From: Rhodocyclales bacterium
GTDB taxonomy: Bacteria > Pseudomonadota > Gammaproteobacteria > Burkholderiales > Rhodocyclaceae
DNA length: 39,582 bases
NCBI GenBank assembly: GCA_016235765.1
Contig: JACRIZ010000117.1
Span: 1-39,582 of the forward strand
Direction of reading: 5' to 3'
A program made the translations under genes and the position numbers. The stretch's first letter is position 1. Each line of letters starts with the position of its first letter. Of this stretch, positions 28,936 to 37,606 are shown one piece after another. A model generated the notes under the pieces. The model saw only the letters and a program-made list of their open reading frames with translations. It was not told where the DNA came from and searched no databases.

Positions 28936-30060
28936 TCAACTCTGGTCTCTATCGTCTGGCGCAAGTTTGCGTTCGATCTCGTAAACTGCCGGCTGCGCAT
29001 CGAGTTCGATGCCGATCAGGCGCAGCAAGGGCAGGATGCGCGTCGCGAACTCGCGTGCCCCCGGCCTGACCATCGCTTCACGGCCTGCCGAGATGAAGCC
29101 GAGCGCCTCCTCGATGCTCATGACGTTTCCCGACTCGGTGCGGGCCACCGACCCGGCCACGCAGTTGCCGCCGGCCGCCTTCCCCATCGTCATGCGCCGC
29201 TCCGCGATCGACAGCATCCGTTCGGCGTCGAGTTCGCCGTCCTCCGGGCTGCTGGCCAGGCCAATGGTGACGGTCAGATGCAGCGCGTGGCCGCGATAGT
29301 GGATACTGGCCACCGCGACCGCCGTGCGCATGCGCTCGGCAAACTGGTGCGTCTGCGCCGGATCGATGCCGGGCGTGATGACCGCGAACTGGCTGGTGCC
29401 CCAGCGCGCCAGGCTGTCTTCCTTGCGCACTGCACCGGCGAGAACTTGGGCGAAACGGGCCAGCAGCGCGTCGCCGAGTTGTTCGCCCTCGGCGGCAACC
29501 AACTCGTCGAAGCGGTCCAGGCCGATGACCAGGATGCCGACGTGGCCGCCATGGCGGTGGAAATAGGAGAGCGACTGTTCGGCCTGGCGCAGCAGAAAAA
29601 GCCGTTGCGGCAGTCCGGTGACGACGTCGATCGCGGCACCTGACTTCGCCTCTTCCAGCGCGTCCTGGGAACGGCCCAGTTGCACCAGCGTATCGAGTCG
29701 CGCCAGCAGTTCCGCGGTGCCGGTGCCCTTGGTGATGAAATCGGTCGCACCAAGGTCCTTGGCGCGCTTGCGTGCCGGCTCGCCCTCGTCGCCGGAAATC
29801 ATGATCACGGGCAGGTCGCGAATGCGGGCAACCTTGGAAGCCCGGATGCGCTCGATCAGGCCGTAGCCGTCGAGGCGCGGCATCGAGTGGTCGGTGATCA
29901 CCAACTGGATCGAAGGATCGACCAGCAGCGCCTCCCAGCCATCCTCGCCGTCGCTCTCCTCGCGCACGTCGAAGCGATCCCGGATGCGTTTGATGATCGT
30001 CGCCCGCACGATGCGGGAATCATCGACGATCATGATGCGGGGCAGCAGGTCGTCGCTCAC
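28936..30060 (-). CDS. Response regulator with degenerate GGDEF domain
   Basis: A 374-residue protein: receiver domain (about 1-130) with acidic pair D13-D14, phosphorylatable D57 in ITDHSMPRLDG and Lys in DFITKGT; then a GGDEF-type domain (about 150-310: AAIDVVTGLPQRLFLLRQAEQSL, ILVIGLDRFDEL). The GGDEF signature itself reads GTSQF in ARWGTSQFAV, so it should not make cyclic-di-GMP; it may bind nucleotide or act through protein contact. About 60 residues follow with no recognised domain. The start is a GTG at 30060 with GAGG 5 bases ahead, 7 bases after the acuI stop. It is transcribed with acuI and prpE, an unusual place for such a protein. Confidence 0.86.
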   Translation of the reverse strand: MSDDLLPRIMIVDDSRIVRATIIKRIRDRFDVREESDGEDGWEALLVDPSIQLVITDHSMPRLDGYGLIERIRASKVARIRDLPVIMISGDEGEPARKRAKDLGATDFITKGTGTAELLARLDTLVQLGRSQDALEEAKSGAAIDVVTGLPQRLFLLRQAEQSLSYFHRHGGHVGILVIGLDRFDELVAAEGEQLGDALLARFAQVLAGAVRKEDSLARWGTSQFAVITPGIDPAQTHQFAERMRTAVAVASIHYRGHALHLTVTIGLASSPEDGELDAERMLSIAERRMTMGKAAGGNCVAGSVARTESGNVMSIEEALGFISAGREAMVRPGAREFATRILPLLRLIGIELDAQPAVYEIERKLAPDDRDQS

Positions 30061-30067
30061 GGTCGCC

Positions 30068-31072
30068 TCACTCGCCGCCGACGGTCACGACGATGCGGCC
30101 CTTGACGCGGGCCTGGATGAAGTCGTCGAAGACTTTCGGCAGGTCGGCAAAGGAAATGGTGTGAGTCATCGCCGCCAGGTGGCGCGGCCTCAGGTCGGCA
30201 GTCAGCCGCCGCCATACGCCGCTGCGGTAGGGTTCGCCGATGTAGCCCGAATCGATGCCGAGCAGGCAGGCACCGCGCAGGATGAACGGCGCCACCGTGG
30301 TATTGAGGCTCATGCTCGCCGCCAGGCCGATGCTGGCGATGGTGCCACCCTGCTTCATGGTGCTGGCGATCCAGGCCAGGACGTCGCCGCCGAGATTGTC
30401 GACCGCGCCGGCCCAGGTTTCCTTGCCCAGCGGCTTGATCTTGGCCAGGTCGAGCGACTGGCGCAGCAGCACTTCCTGGGCGCCCAGGCCGAGCAGGTAG
30501 TCCTTCTCCGTCTCCTTGCCGGTCAGCGCGACGACCTGATAGCCGAGACCGCTCAGCATGTCGATGGCCAGGCTGCCGACGCCGCCCGTCGCGCCCGTGA
30601 CGATCACAGGTCCATTCGCAGGCTTGAGGCCATTCTCTTCCATGCGGACGATGCCGAGACCCGCAGTGAATCCCGCAGTGCCGAGGGCCATCGCGTCCTT
30701 GAGGGTCAATCCGGCCGGCAGCTTGAGCACCCAGTTGGCGGGAATGCGGGCAAACTCGGCATAGCCGCCGTGATGCGCAACACCGATGTCGTAGCTGGTG
30801 GCCAGCACCTTGTCGCCCGGTGCAAAGCGCACATCGGCGCTCGCAATGACCGTGCCGGAGAGGTCGATGCCGCCTATGCAGGGATAGCGGCGAATGATCC
30901 TGCCCACCCCCGTTGCCGCCAGGGCGTCCTTGTAATTGACGCTCGAATAGGCGACGCGAATCGTCACTTCGCCGGGACCGAGTTCCGCTTCCGTCATTTC
31001 GGTGAAACCACCGACGACCTTGCCCTCGTCCTGGCGGATGAGAAAAGCCTTGAACGGCGCTGCAGATGGCAT
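30068..31072 (-). CDS. acuI: Acryloyl-CoA reductase / YhdH-type quinone oxidoreductase
   Basis: An NADPH-dependent medium-chain reductase of 334 residues with no zinc site. The N-terminal catalytic domain has AYSSVNYKDALAATG and CIGGIDLSGTV, and the Rossmann domain has VIVTGATGGVGSLAIDML. DSGYIGEPYRSGVWRRLTADL near the end is typical of the YhdH/AcuI subgroup. The AcuI group reduces acryloyl-CoA to propionyl-CoA, which removes a toxic electrophile. ATG 31072 has AGGGGAG 4 bases ahead; the longer open frame to 31312 runs through the promoter region and is not coding. A perfect TATAAT box lies about 30 bases upstream. It is the first gene of the operon with the REC-GGDEF gene and prpE. Confidence 0.9.
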   Translation of the reverse strand: MPSAAPFKAFLIRQDEGKVVGGFTEMTEAELGPGEVTIRVAYSSVNYKDALAATGVGRIIRRYPCIGGIDLSGTVIASADVRFAPGDKVLATSYDIGVAHHGGYAEFARIPANWVLKLPAGLTLKDAMALGTAGFTAGLGIVRMEENGLKPANGPVIVTGATGGVGSLAIDMLSGLGYQVVALTGKETEKDYLLGLGAQEVLLRQSLDLAKIKPLGKETWAGAVDNLGGDVLAWIASTMKQGGTIASIGLAASMSLNTTVAPFILRGACLLGIDSGYIGEPYRSGVWRRLTADLRPRHLAAMTHTISFADLPKVFDDFIQARVKGRIVVTVGGE

Positions 31073-31102
31073 GCGGCTCCCCTGATACGGCGATAACGGG
31101 CG

Positions 31103-31132
31103 ATTATATGTTTGTTTTCCTCCGGGTTTACA
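31103..31132 (-). promoter_or_regulatory. Promoter of the acuI operon
   Basis: On the minus strand a perfect -10 box TATAAT (31103-31108) is preceded after 18 bases by a weak -35, TGTAAA (31127-31132). Transcription would begin about 24 bases ahead of the acuI ATG. Confidence 0.55.
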
Positions 31133-31272
31133 GCATCGTAGAGCTCTGGCCATAGACCGCGGCCATGATCGGCTGCCGCCCCGCAAAAAACCAATCTCCG
31201 ACAATCGCACTCGGGCTTTTGGTCGCCCACCCCCAGCCATGCTCCGAAGTTGCGCGCCCACCGGCTGTCGAC

Positions 31273-31300
31273 TTGTATTTGCGAATGGTTCGCATATACT
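31273..31300 (+). promoter_or_regulatory. Fur-like operator inside the promoter of the iron-binding protein gene
   Basis: TGCGAATGGTTCGCA (31280-31294) is a 15-base inverted repeat with the TGxxAATxxTTxxCA layout of GC-rich Fur boxes. It fills the spacer between TTGTAT (31273-31278) and TATACT (31295-31300), so a bound repressor would block the polymerase. The rest of the 257-base gap between acuI and this gene (31073-31329) shows no gene. Confidence 0.7.
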
Positions 31301-31329
31301 ATCTCCACCCAACTTTACGGAGCCAAACC

Positions 31330-32337
31330 ATGAAATCCATCGCCGCTGCCTTGCTCGGACTGATCGCTTTTTCGGCCAGCGCCGAAGAAAGGGTTCTCAA
31401 CCTCTATTCGGCGCGCCATTACCAGACCGATGAGGCCCTCTATGCCAACTTCACCCGCCAGACCGGCATTGCCATCAACCGCATCGAGGCCAAGGAAGAC
31501 GAACTCCTCGAACGCATCCGCAACGAGGGCGCGGCGAGTCCGGCCGACATCTTCATTACGGTCGATGCCGCGCGCCTGGCGAAGGCCGACGAACTCGGCC
31601 TGTTCGCCCCGGTAAAGTCCAGGCTGCTCGAGCAGCGCATCCCGGCGCACCTGCGCAGTGCCGACTGGTTTGCCTTCTCCACCCGTGCCCGGGTCATCAT
31701 CTACAACAAGGATGCGGTCAAGGCGGCGGATGTCCAGAGCTACCAGGACCTTGCCAAGCCCGCACTCAAGGGCCAGGTCTGCACGCGCTCCGGTGCCCAC
31801 CCGTACAACCTCTCGCTGATGGCCTCCATCATCGCCCACCAGGGTGAAGCGAAGGCCGAGGAATGGGCGCGTGGCGTGGTCGCCAACTTCGCCCGCCAGC
31901 CGAAGGGCGGCGACACTGACCAGATCAAGGCCGTCGCGGCCGGCGAATGCGGGGCCGCCATTTCCAACAGCTATTACCTGGTGCGCCTGCTCCGTTCCGA
32001 AAAGCCCGAGGACAAGAAGGCCATGGAGAAGGTCGGCATCGTCTGGCCCGACCAGAAAGGCCATGGCGCGCACATCAACGTTTCCGGCGGCGGCATGCTG
32101 AAGACTGCGCCGCACAAGGAAGCAGCAGTCAAGTTCCTCGAGTACCTGGCTTCCGACGAGGCGCAGACCTACTTTGCGAACGGCAACAACGAGTGGCCTG
32201 CAGTACCGACCGTGAAGGTCGCCAATCCCGCGCTGGAGTCACTCGGCCAATTCAAGGCCGACACCCTGCCGATTGCAACGCTAGCGAAGAACGCTGCCCT
32301 GGCGCAGAAGATCTACGACCGGGCAGGCTGGAAATAA
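31330..32337 (+). CDS. fbpA: Ferric-iron ABC transporter substrate-binding protein (FbpA/FutA-like)
   Basis: A periplasmic iron(III)-binding protein of 335 residues. The signal peptide MKSIAAALLGLIAFSASA is followed by the mature start EERVLNLYSARHYQTDEALY, typical of the FbpA/FutA group. SNSYYLVRL near residue 215 gives the tyrosine pair that binds iron, and YSARHYQTD adds further candidate ligands. INVSGGGMLKTAPHKEAAVKFLEYL is the conserved family segment. GGAG stands 7 bases before the ATG. A Fur-like box overlaps the promoter, so the gene should be iron-repressed. The permease gene is convergent with it, 14 bases away, and the ATPase gene lies beyond that on the same strand. Confidence 0.92.
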   Translation: MKSIAAALLGLIAFSASAEERVLNLYSARHYQTDEALYANFTRQTGIAINRIEAKEDELLERIRNEGAASPADIFITVDAARLAKADELGLFAPVKSRLLEQRIPAHLRSADWFAFSTRARVIIYNKDAVKAADVQSYQDLAKPALKGQVCTRSGAHPYNLSLMASIIAHQGEAKAEEWARGVVANFARQPKGGDTDQIKAVAAGECGAAISNSYYLVRLLRSEKPEDKKAMEKVGIVWPDQKGHGAHINVSGGGMLKTAPHKEAAVKFLEYLASDEAQTYFANGNNEWPAVPTVKVANPALESLGQFKADTLPIATLAKNAALAQKIYDRAGWK

Positions 32338-32351
32338 GCGGCTGGCGCCGA

Positions 32352-34004
32352 TCAACAGCCCGCCACCGCCCGGCCGCGGGCAATCTGGCGCGCCAGGAAG
32401 ACGATCGGCAGCAGGCCGACGGCGACGATCGCCAGCGCGGCGATCGACGCCTCGGCCAGCCGTTCGTCCGCCGCCAGCGTATAGGTTTGCGTCGCCAGCG
32501 TATCGAAGTTGAACGGCCGCATCACCAGCGTTGCCGGCAACTCCTTCATCACATCCACGAATACCAGCAGCGCCGCAGTCAGCACGCTGCCGCGTATCAA
32601 CGGCAGGTGGACGCGTCGCAGCGTCTCCGCCTCGCCGCAGCCGAGGCTGCGCGCGGCAGCATCCATCGCCGGCGTAACCTTGACGAGGCCGGCATCGATG
32701 GTTTGCAGGGCGATCGACAGGAAGCGCGCCAGATAGGCATAGACCAGTGCGGCAATGCCGCCGGTCAGGATCAGTCCCGGATGGCTGCCGGTCAGGTCCT
32801 GCCAGATCCCCGCCAGCCAGTGGTCCAGACGCGTGACCGGGATCAGCACGCCGACGGCAATCACCGACCCTGGCACGGCGTAACCCAGACCCACCAGGCG
32901 ATTCGCCGTCCGAGCCAACCAGCCACCGCCGTTGCCACCGGCGACGCGGGCGCCGTACGCCAGCGACACCGCAAGCATGGCCGCGAGCAGCGCCGCCAGC
33001 GTGGCAACGGTGAAACTGTTGGTCGCCAGGCGGAAAAAGCGTGCGCCGAAGCCGGTGTCGCTCTCGCCCATCGCCATGCCCAGGAGCAGCACCGCAGGCA
33101 GCACGAAGCCGAGCAGGATGGGCATCAGGCAGGCAAACGCGGCGAGCGCCGCCGGCGTGCCGTGGAGGCGCTGTCGCGCTCCGGCGCGGCGCAGGCCGGC
33201 GTCCTGGTAACGTGCCCGGCCGCGGCTGGCCCGTTCGACCGCCAGCATGACCAGCACGAAGGCGAGCAGACCGGCAGCGAGTTGCGCGGCGGCGGCGCGG
33301 TCGCCGAGCGAAAACCAGGCGCGGTAAATGCCGGTGGTGAAGGTCGGCACCGCGAAGTAAGCGACGGTACCGTAGTCGGCCAGCGTTTCCATCAATGCCA
33401 GCGCCACGCCGGCCGCAATGGCCGGCCGCGCCAGCGGCAGCGAGATGCGCAGGAAGGCCTGCAGGGGTGTCAGTCCAAGCACGCGCGCCGCGTCGATCAT
33501 GCCTGCCGCACGCTCCATGAAAGCCGTGCGCGCAATCAGATACACGTACGGATAGAGGACCAAACCGAACATGGCGATGGCGCCCCCCAGGCTGCGCACC
33601 TCGGGAAACCAGTAGTCGGCCTTGCGCCAGCCGAAGGTTTCGCGCAGCCCGGTCTGCACCGGCCCGACGAACTGGAGGAAATCCGTGTACGTATAGGCCA
33701 GCACGTAGGCGGGCATGGCCATCGGCAGCAATAGCGCCCACTCGAACAGCCGCCGGCCGGGAAACTCCAGCGCCGCCACCAGCCAGGCCGACACCGTGCC
33801 CATGCTCGCCACCAGCAGCCCGACGCCAAGGCAGAGCCAGAGCGAATTGCCGACGTATTCGGGCAGCACCGTGGCCGCCAGGTGACTCCAGGTTTCACCC
33901 GTGCCGCCGGCCAGCAGGTTGGCCCCCACCGACAGCACGGGCACCGCGGCCAGGAGCGCGACCAGGACGGAAAAGACGGCGAGCGGAGGGACGCGACTGA
34001 ACAT
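32352..34004 (-). CDS. fbpB: Ferric-iron ABC transporter permease (FbpB-like, fused two-half type)
   Basis: Inner-membrane permease of 550 residues made of two homologous halves with about 12 membrane segments in all, as usual for FbpB/SfuB. Each half has the cytoplasmic EAA-type loop that docks on the ATPase: MIDAARVLGLTPLQAFLRISLP in the first half and MDAAARSLGCGEAETLRRVHLP in the second. ELPATLVMRPFNFDTLATQTY is a conserved stretch of iron permeases. I start at ATG 34004; the open frame extends to 34040 through the Fur-like box. The gene is on the strand opposite to its two partner genes, divergent from the ATPase gene and convergent with the binding-protein gene. Confidence 0.92.
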   Translation of the reverse strand: MFSRVPPLAVFSVLVALLAAVPVLSVGANLLAGGTGETWSHLAATVLPEYVGNSLWLCLGVGLLVASMGTVSAWLVAALEFPGRRLFEWALLLPMAMPAYVLAYTYTDFLQFVGPVQTGLRETFGWRKADYWFPEVRSLGGAIAMFGLVLYPYVYLIARTAFMERAAGMIDAARVLGLTPLQAFLRISLPLARPAIAAGVALALMETLADYGTVAYFAVPTFTTGIYRAWFSLGDRAAAAQLAAGLLAFVLVMLAVERASRGRARYQDAGLRRAGARQRLHGTPAALAAFACLMPILLGFVLPAVLLLGMAMGESDTGFGARFFRLATNSFTVATLAALLAAMLAVSLAYGARVAGGNGGGWLARTANRLVGLGYAVPGSVIAVGVLIPVTRLDHWLAGIWQDLTGSHPGLILTGGIAALVYAYLARFLSIALQTIDAGLVKVTPAMDAAARSLGCGEAETLRRVHLPLIRGSVLTAALLVFVDVMKELPATLVMRPFNFDTLATQTYTLAADERLAEASIAALAIVAVGLLPIVFLARQIARGRAVAGC

Positions 34005-34013
34005 GGTTCGTGT

Positions 34014-34049
34014 AGTATATTTGAGAATCATTCCTGACAAGCATTTATT
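34014..34049. promoter_or_regulatory. Divergent promoters sharing one Fur-like box
   Basis: TGAGAATCATTCCTG (34022-34036) matches the TGAGAATnATTCTCA form of the Fur box except in its last bases. On the minus strand TATACT (34014-34019) fits a -10 of the permease gene, with TTGTCA at 34035-34040 as -35 at a short 15-base spacing. On the plus strand TTGAGA (34021-34026) and TTTATT (34044-34049) are 17 bases apart and could serve the ATPase gene, although that start would leave only a very short leader. Confidence 0.6.
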
Positions 34050-34060
34050 GCCGACACGTC

Positions 34061-35122
34061 ATGCCGCTGCTCGAAGTCGATCGCGTCGCCCACGCCTATG
34101 GCCGGCACACCGTCGTGCACGAGCTTTCGTTTTCGCTGGCGAAGGGCGCCATCGGCTGCCTGCTGGGCGCTTCCGGCTGCGGCAAGACCACGGCCCTGCG
34201 CCTGATCGCCGGCTTCGAGCAGCCGACCGCCGGCGAACTGCGCATCGGCGGCGAGGTCGTTGCCAGCCCCGCCATGATGGTGCCGCCCGAGCGACGCAAC
34301 ATCGGCATGGTGTTCCAGGACTACGCACTGTTCCCGCACCTTTCGGTAGAGCAAAACGTCGGCTTCGGGCTGCAAAAGTCAGCCGCGGTGCCGCGCCAGG
34401 CCCGGATTGCGGAATTGCTGGCCCTGGTGGGCCTGGCCGGCCAGGGGGGCAAGTACCCCCATGAACTCTCGGGGGGACAACAGCAGCGCGTTGCGCTGGC
34501 CCGCGCCCTGGCGCCGGCGCCACGCCTGCTGCTGCTCGACGAGCCGTTCTCGAACCTGGATGTGGAGCTGCGCGAGCGCCTGGCGCTGGAGGTGCGCGAC
34601 ATCATCAAGGCCACCGGCACCACGGCGATCCTGGTCACCCACGACCAGCACGAAGCCTTCGCCGTCGCCGACGAGGTAGGCATCATGCTGGACGGTCGCA
34701 TCGAGCAGTGGGCCTCACCCTACGATCTCTACCATCGTCCGGCGACCCGCTTCGTCGCCGATTTCGTCGGCCAGGGCGCCTTCCTGACCGGCACGGTGCT
34801 CGACCGCGAGACCGTCGAAGTCGAACTGGGCCGGTTGAAGAGTGCGGTGCCGCTCGACTGCGGCGACAATTGCGCGACCTGCGGCCGCGATTGCCGGCTG
34901 CAGGTGCTGCTGCGTCCGGACGACCTGATCCACGACGACGCCGCGACGCTGCAGGCTGAAGTCGTCGCCAAGGCTTTCCGCGGCGCCGAATTTCTCTACA
35001 CCTTGCGCCTGCCTTCCGGCGCACGCGTGCTGTCGCTGGTGCCCTCGCACCACAATCATGCGATCGGCGAGCGGATTGGCATCCGCCTGGACGTCGACCA
35101 TGTGGTAGCGTTCAGGGAATGA
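34061..35122 (+). CDS. fbpC: Ferric-iron ABC transporter ATPase with a four-Cys motif
   Basis: The cytoplasmic ATPase of the iron importer, 353 residues. It has Walker [10 protein letters not shown], the Q-loop FQDYALFPH, signature [15 protein letters not shown], Walker [13 protein letters not shown] and switch His in LVTHDQHEA. The C-terminal regulatory (TOBE-like) part, from about residue 235, carries C267, C271, C274 and C278 (Cx3Cx2Cx3C), a spacing suited to bind iron, an iron-sulphur cluster or zinc. No good ribosome-binding site is seen before the ATG, and the possible promoter ends only a few bases ahead, so translation may begin on a leaderless or near-leaderless message. The stop overlaps the aat start in ATGA. 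Confidence 0.93.
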   Translation: MPLLEVDRVAHAYGRHTVVHELSFSLAKGAIGCLLGASGCGKTTALRLIAGFEQPTAGELRIGGEVVASPAMMVPPERRNIGMVFQDYALFPHLSVEQNVGFGLQKSAAVPRQARIAELLALVGLAGQGGKYPHELSGGQQQRVALARALAPAPRLLLLDEPFSNLDVELRERLALEVRDIIKATGTTAILVTHDQHEAFAVADEVGIMLDGRIEQWASPYDLYHRPATRFVADFVGQGAFLTGTVLDRETVEVELGRLKSAVPLDCGDNCATCGRDCRLQVLLRPDDLIHDDAATLQAEVVAKAFRGAEFLYTLRLPSGARVLSLVPSHHNHAIGERIGIRLDVDHVVAFRE

Positions 35123-35829
35123 TTCCCTGGCTGCCGCCCGAACCCGTCTTTCCGCCCGTCGAACGAGCCCTCACCGAACCCAACGGCCTGCTGGCCGCGG
35201 GCGGTGATTTGTCGCCGGCGCGCATCCTGGCCGCCTACCGGCTCGGCATCTTTCCCTGGTTCTCGGCGGGCGAACCCATCCTCTGGTGGAGTCCGGACCC
35301 GCGCATGGTGTTGTTCCCGGCCGAGCTCAGGATATCCCGTTCGCTGGCCAAGGTATTGCGCAACAAGCCCTACCAGGTAACGCTCGACACCGTCTTCACC
35401 GAGGTCGTCGGCGCCTGCGCCGGCACGCCGCGGGAAGGCCAGGCCGGCACCTGGATCACCGCCGAGATGCAGGCCGCCTATGGCAAGCTGCACGAACTCG
35501 GCTACGCTCATAGCGTCGAAGTGTGGATGGACGGCAAACTGGCGGGAGGACTCTACGGCATGGCGCTCGGCACGGCGTTCTACGGCGAATCGATGTTTTC
35601 CCGGCGCACCGACGCCTCGAAAATTGCGTTGGCGCACCTCAGCATGCATCTGCAACGCCACGGTTTTGGCATAATCGATTGCCAGATGGAAACCACTCAC
35701 CTCGCCTCCCTCGGCGCCCGCCCGATACCCCGCAGCGAATTCGTCGCGCTGCTGGGGCGTCTTGCCGCGGCTGACTTTCGCGGCGAGTGGGCCGCCGACG
35801 CGGTACTAGACGCGTTCCGGGTGAACTGA
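35119..35829 (+). CDS. aat: Leucyl/phenylalanyl-tRNA-protein transferase
   Basis: Adds Leu or Phe from the charged tRNA to proteins with N-terminal Lys or Arg and so marks them for ClpS-ClpAP. The 236-residue protein keeps the family signatures: [91 protein letters not shown] and [19 protein letters not shown]. The start overlaps the fbpC stop (ATGA) and the stop shares one base with the bpt start (TGATG), so all are translationally coupled. Confidence 0.97.
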   Translation: MIPWLPPEPVFPPVERALTEPNGLLAAGGDLSPARILAAYRLGIFPWFSAGEPILWWSPDPRMVLFPAELRISRSLAKVLRNKPYQVTLDTVFTEVVGACAGTPREGQAGTWITAEMQAAYGKLHELGYAHSVEVWMDGKLAGGLYGMALGTAFYGESMFSRRTDASKIALAHLSMHLQRHGFGIIDCQMETTHLASLGARPIPRSEFVALLGRLAAADFRGEWAADAVLDAFRVN

Positions 35830-36581
35830 TGGCCCACCTGCGCGACCTGCCGCCCTTCCCGCTGCTGCAGTTCTACGCCACGGCGCCCTATGGCTGCTCC
35901 TACCTGCCGGGCCGGGTGGCCCGTTCCCAGGTGGCCACGCCGACGCACCTGATCGATGCCGCCACCTACGGCGAACTGGTGCGGGCCGGCTTCCGCCGCA
36001 GCGGCGTGTTCACCTACCGCCCTTACTGCGATGCCTGTCGCGAGTGCCTGCCGGCGCGCATCGTCGTCGACCGGTTCCAGCCGAATCGCAGCCACCGCCG
36101 CGCCGAGGCGCACCATGCCGGCCTGGTGGTGCTCGAGAAGCCGCTCAGCTTCCGCGAGGAGCACTACGCGCTCTACCAGCGCTACCAGATGGCTCGCCAC
36201 CAGGGCGGCGGCATGGACGACGACAGCCGCGACCAGTATGCCCACTTCCTGCTGCAAAGCCACGTCGACAGCCGCCTGATCGAGTTCCGGGAAGACGGCG
36301 TGCTGCGCATGGTCAGCATCATCGACGTGCTCGACGACGGCCTCTCCTCCGTCTACACTTTTTTCGAGCCGGACGTGGCAGGCAGCAGCTATGGCACCTT
36401 CGCCATCCTCTGGCAACTGGCCCTGTGCCGGCATCGCAAGCTGCCCTATCTGTATCTGGGCTACTGGATCAAGGACAGCCGCAAGATGGCCTACAAGATC
36501 AAGTTCCAGCCCCTGGAAGTGTTCCGTGGCGGCCAATGGCAACTCGCCCGCCCGCAAGGCATGGAGGACGCGCGATCATGA
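35829..36581 (+). CDS. bpt: Aspartate/glutamate leucyltransferase (bacterial ATE-like)
   Basis: Transfers Leu to proteins with N-terminal Asp or Glu, the second leucylation step of the bacterial N-degron pathway. The 250-residue protein has the N-terminal ATE domain with [15 protein letters not shown] and the Cys cluster [13 protein letters not shown] (about residues 63-75), and the C-terminal domain with [33 protein letters not shown] and FQPLEVF. It starts at the ATG within TGATG after aat; a longer frame to 35787 lies inside aat. Beside aat it completes the pathway, as in many proteobacteria. Confidence 0.96.
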   Translation: MAHLRDLPPFPLLQFYATAPYGCSYLPGRVARSQVATPTHLIDAATYGELVRAGFRRSGVFTYRPYCDACRECLPARIVVDRFQPNRSHRRAEAHHAGLVVLEKPLSFREEHYALYQRYQMARHQGGGMDDDSRDQYAHFLLQSHVDSRLIEFREDGVLRMVSIIDVLDDGLSSVYTFFEPDVAGSSYGTFAILWQLALCRHRKLPYLYLGYWIKDSRKMAYKIKFQPLEVFRGGQWQLARPQGMEDARS

Positions 36582-36799
36582 CCGATCCTGCCTATACCAA
36601 GTTCGGCTTCCGCATCCGCACGCGCGACGGCAGCCTGGTCGAGAACCTGGCCATCTTCGGCCGCGACGAAGCGGAGGCCATCCGCAAGCTGCGCCAGATG
36701 TACCACGGCTGCGAAATCCTCGAATCCGGCGCTGTCCAGGGCGAACTGAAGACGGCGTCGATGAGCTTCGAGGACGTCGCGAAGATCATTACCGGCTAG
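36578..36799 (+). CDS. Small conserved-looking protein of 73 residues, coupled to bpt
   Basis: A short frame missed by a 100-codon cut-off: [20 protein letters not shown], then [23 protein letters not shown] and a C-terminal [12 protein letters not shown]. It begins in an ATGA overlap with the bpt stop and keeps codon usage like its neighbours, both signs of a real gene. I do not recognise a family. The pattern (a beta-hairpin-like start, a central helix [13 protein letters not shown], one Cys) suggests a small soluble alpha/beta protein. Its end overlaps the convergent ParA gene by 4 bases. Confidence 0.78.
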   Translation: MTDPAYTKFGFRIRTRDGSLVENLAIFGRDEAEAIRKLRQMYHGCEILESGAVQGELKTASMSFEDVAKIITG

Positions 36800-37557
36800 A
36801 TCGACCCGCCGGCCACCAGTTCGTCGAGCAGGGCCTGGTAGTCCTGGGCGCCCTGGCTCTTCGGCGCGTGGCTGAAGATGTCGCGCCCCTGCGCCGGCGC
36901 CTCGGCCAGGGAGACGTTCTCGATGATGGCCGTGGCGCACAACTCGGCACCGAAGGCCTCCGACATCTGCCTCTGCACCTCGTAGCTCATCTTGCGCCGC
37001 CGGTCGAAGCGCGTCAGCAGGTAGTGCCGTTCGACGCGCCGCTTCAGCACCGGCTCCAGCGCCTTGAGGGTCCGGTCGATCTGCATCGCGCCGCGCATCG
37101 ACATGAAGTCCGACGAGACCGGCACCAGCACCCGATCGCAGGCGAACACGGCATTGAGCGACAGCACGCCGAGAAAGGGACAGCAGTCGATGATCACCGT
37201 CCGGCCGGCCTCGGTCGCCTCCAGCCCCTGGCGCAGGCGGTTCAGCGCGTTCGGCCCCTTGCCGAACATCGAATCGACCTTGATCAACTCGCCGTGCGCC
37301 GGTATCAGTTTGCCGATGCCCCGCCACGACTGTTCCAGCTCGATGAGCGGCTTGTTCGCGGCATAGAAGGCGAAGGCGCTCGATTTTGCGTCGACGCCGG
37401 CCGCCGTATGGATGCTGGTGAGATGGGCCTGCGGGTCCAGATCGACCAGCAGGATCGGCCTTTCGCGGCGGGCCAGGGCGGCGGCGAGGTTCAGCGCCGT
37501 GGTGGTCTTGCCCACCCCGCCCTTCTGGTTGAATACGGCAATGCGCATGGCCGGCAT
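36796..37557 (-). CDS. ParA/MinD-family ATPase, without a ParB partner here
   Basis: A deviant-Walker ATPase of 253 residues: FNQKGGVGKTTTALNLA with both conserved Lys, LLVDLDPQAHLTS (switch I) and VIIDCCPFLGVLSLNA (switch II, with CCP where DxPP is usual), then VLVPVSSDFMSMRGA. It lacks the N-terminal helix-turn-helix of plasmid ParA proteins. ATG 37557 has AAGGG 4 bases ahead; ATG 37548 is an alternative. There is no parB or parS-like site beside it, so it is more likely a positioning ATPase for another cargo, or a chromosomal orphan, than part of a replicon. Between it and lolD are 49 bases with no clear signal. Confidence 0.87.
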   Translation of the reverse strand: MPAMRIAVFNQKGGVGKTTTALNLAAALARRERPILLVDLDPQAHLTSIHTAAGVDAKSSAFAFYAANKPLIELEQSWRGIGKLIPAHGELIKVDSMFGKGPNALNRLRQGLEATEAGRTVIIDCCPFLGVLSLNAVFACDRVLVPVSSDFMSMRGAMQIDRTLKALEPVLKRRVERHYLLTRFDRRRKMSYEVQRQMSEAFGAELCATAIIENVSLAEAPAQGRDIFSHAPKSQGAQDYQALLDELVAGGSI

Positions 37558-37606
37558 AGTACCCTTGGCCGGCCTTCCATGCAGAACGGCGTACTACGAC
37601 GACGGG

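Noticed and set aside
36796-37557. Plasmid partition locus or replicon sign
   Set aside because: No ParB, no parS-like repeats, no replication gene; neighbours are chromosomal housekeeping genes.
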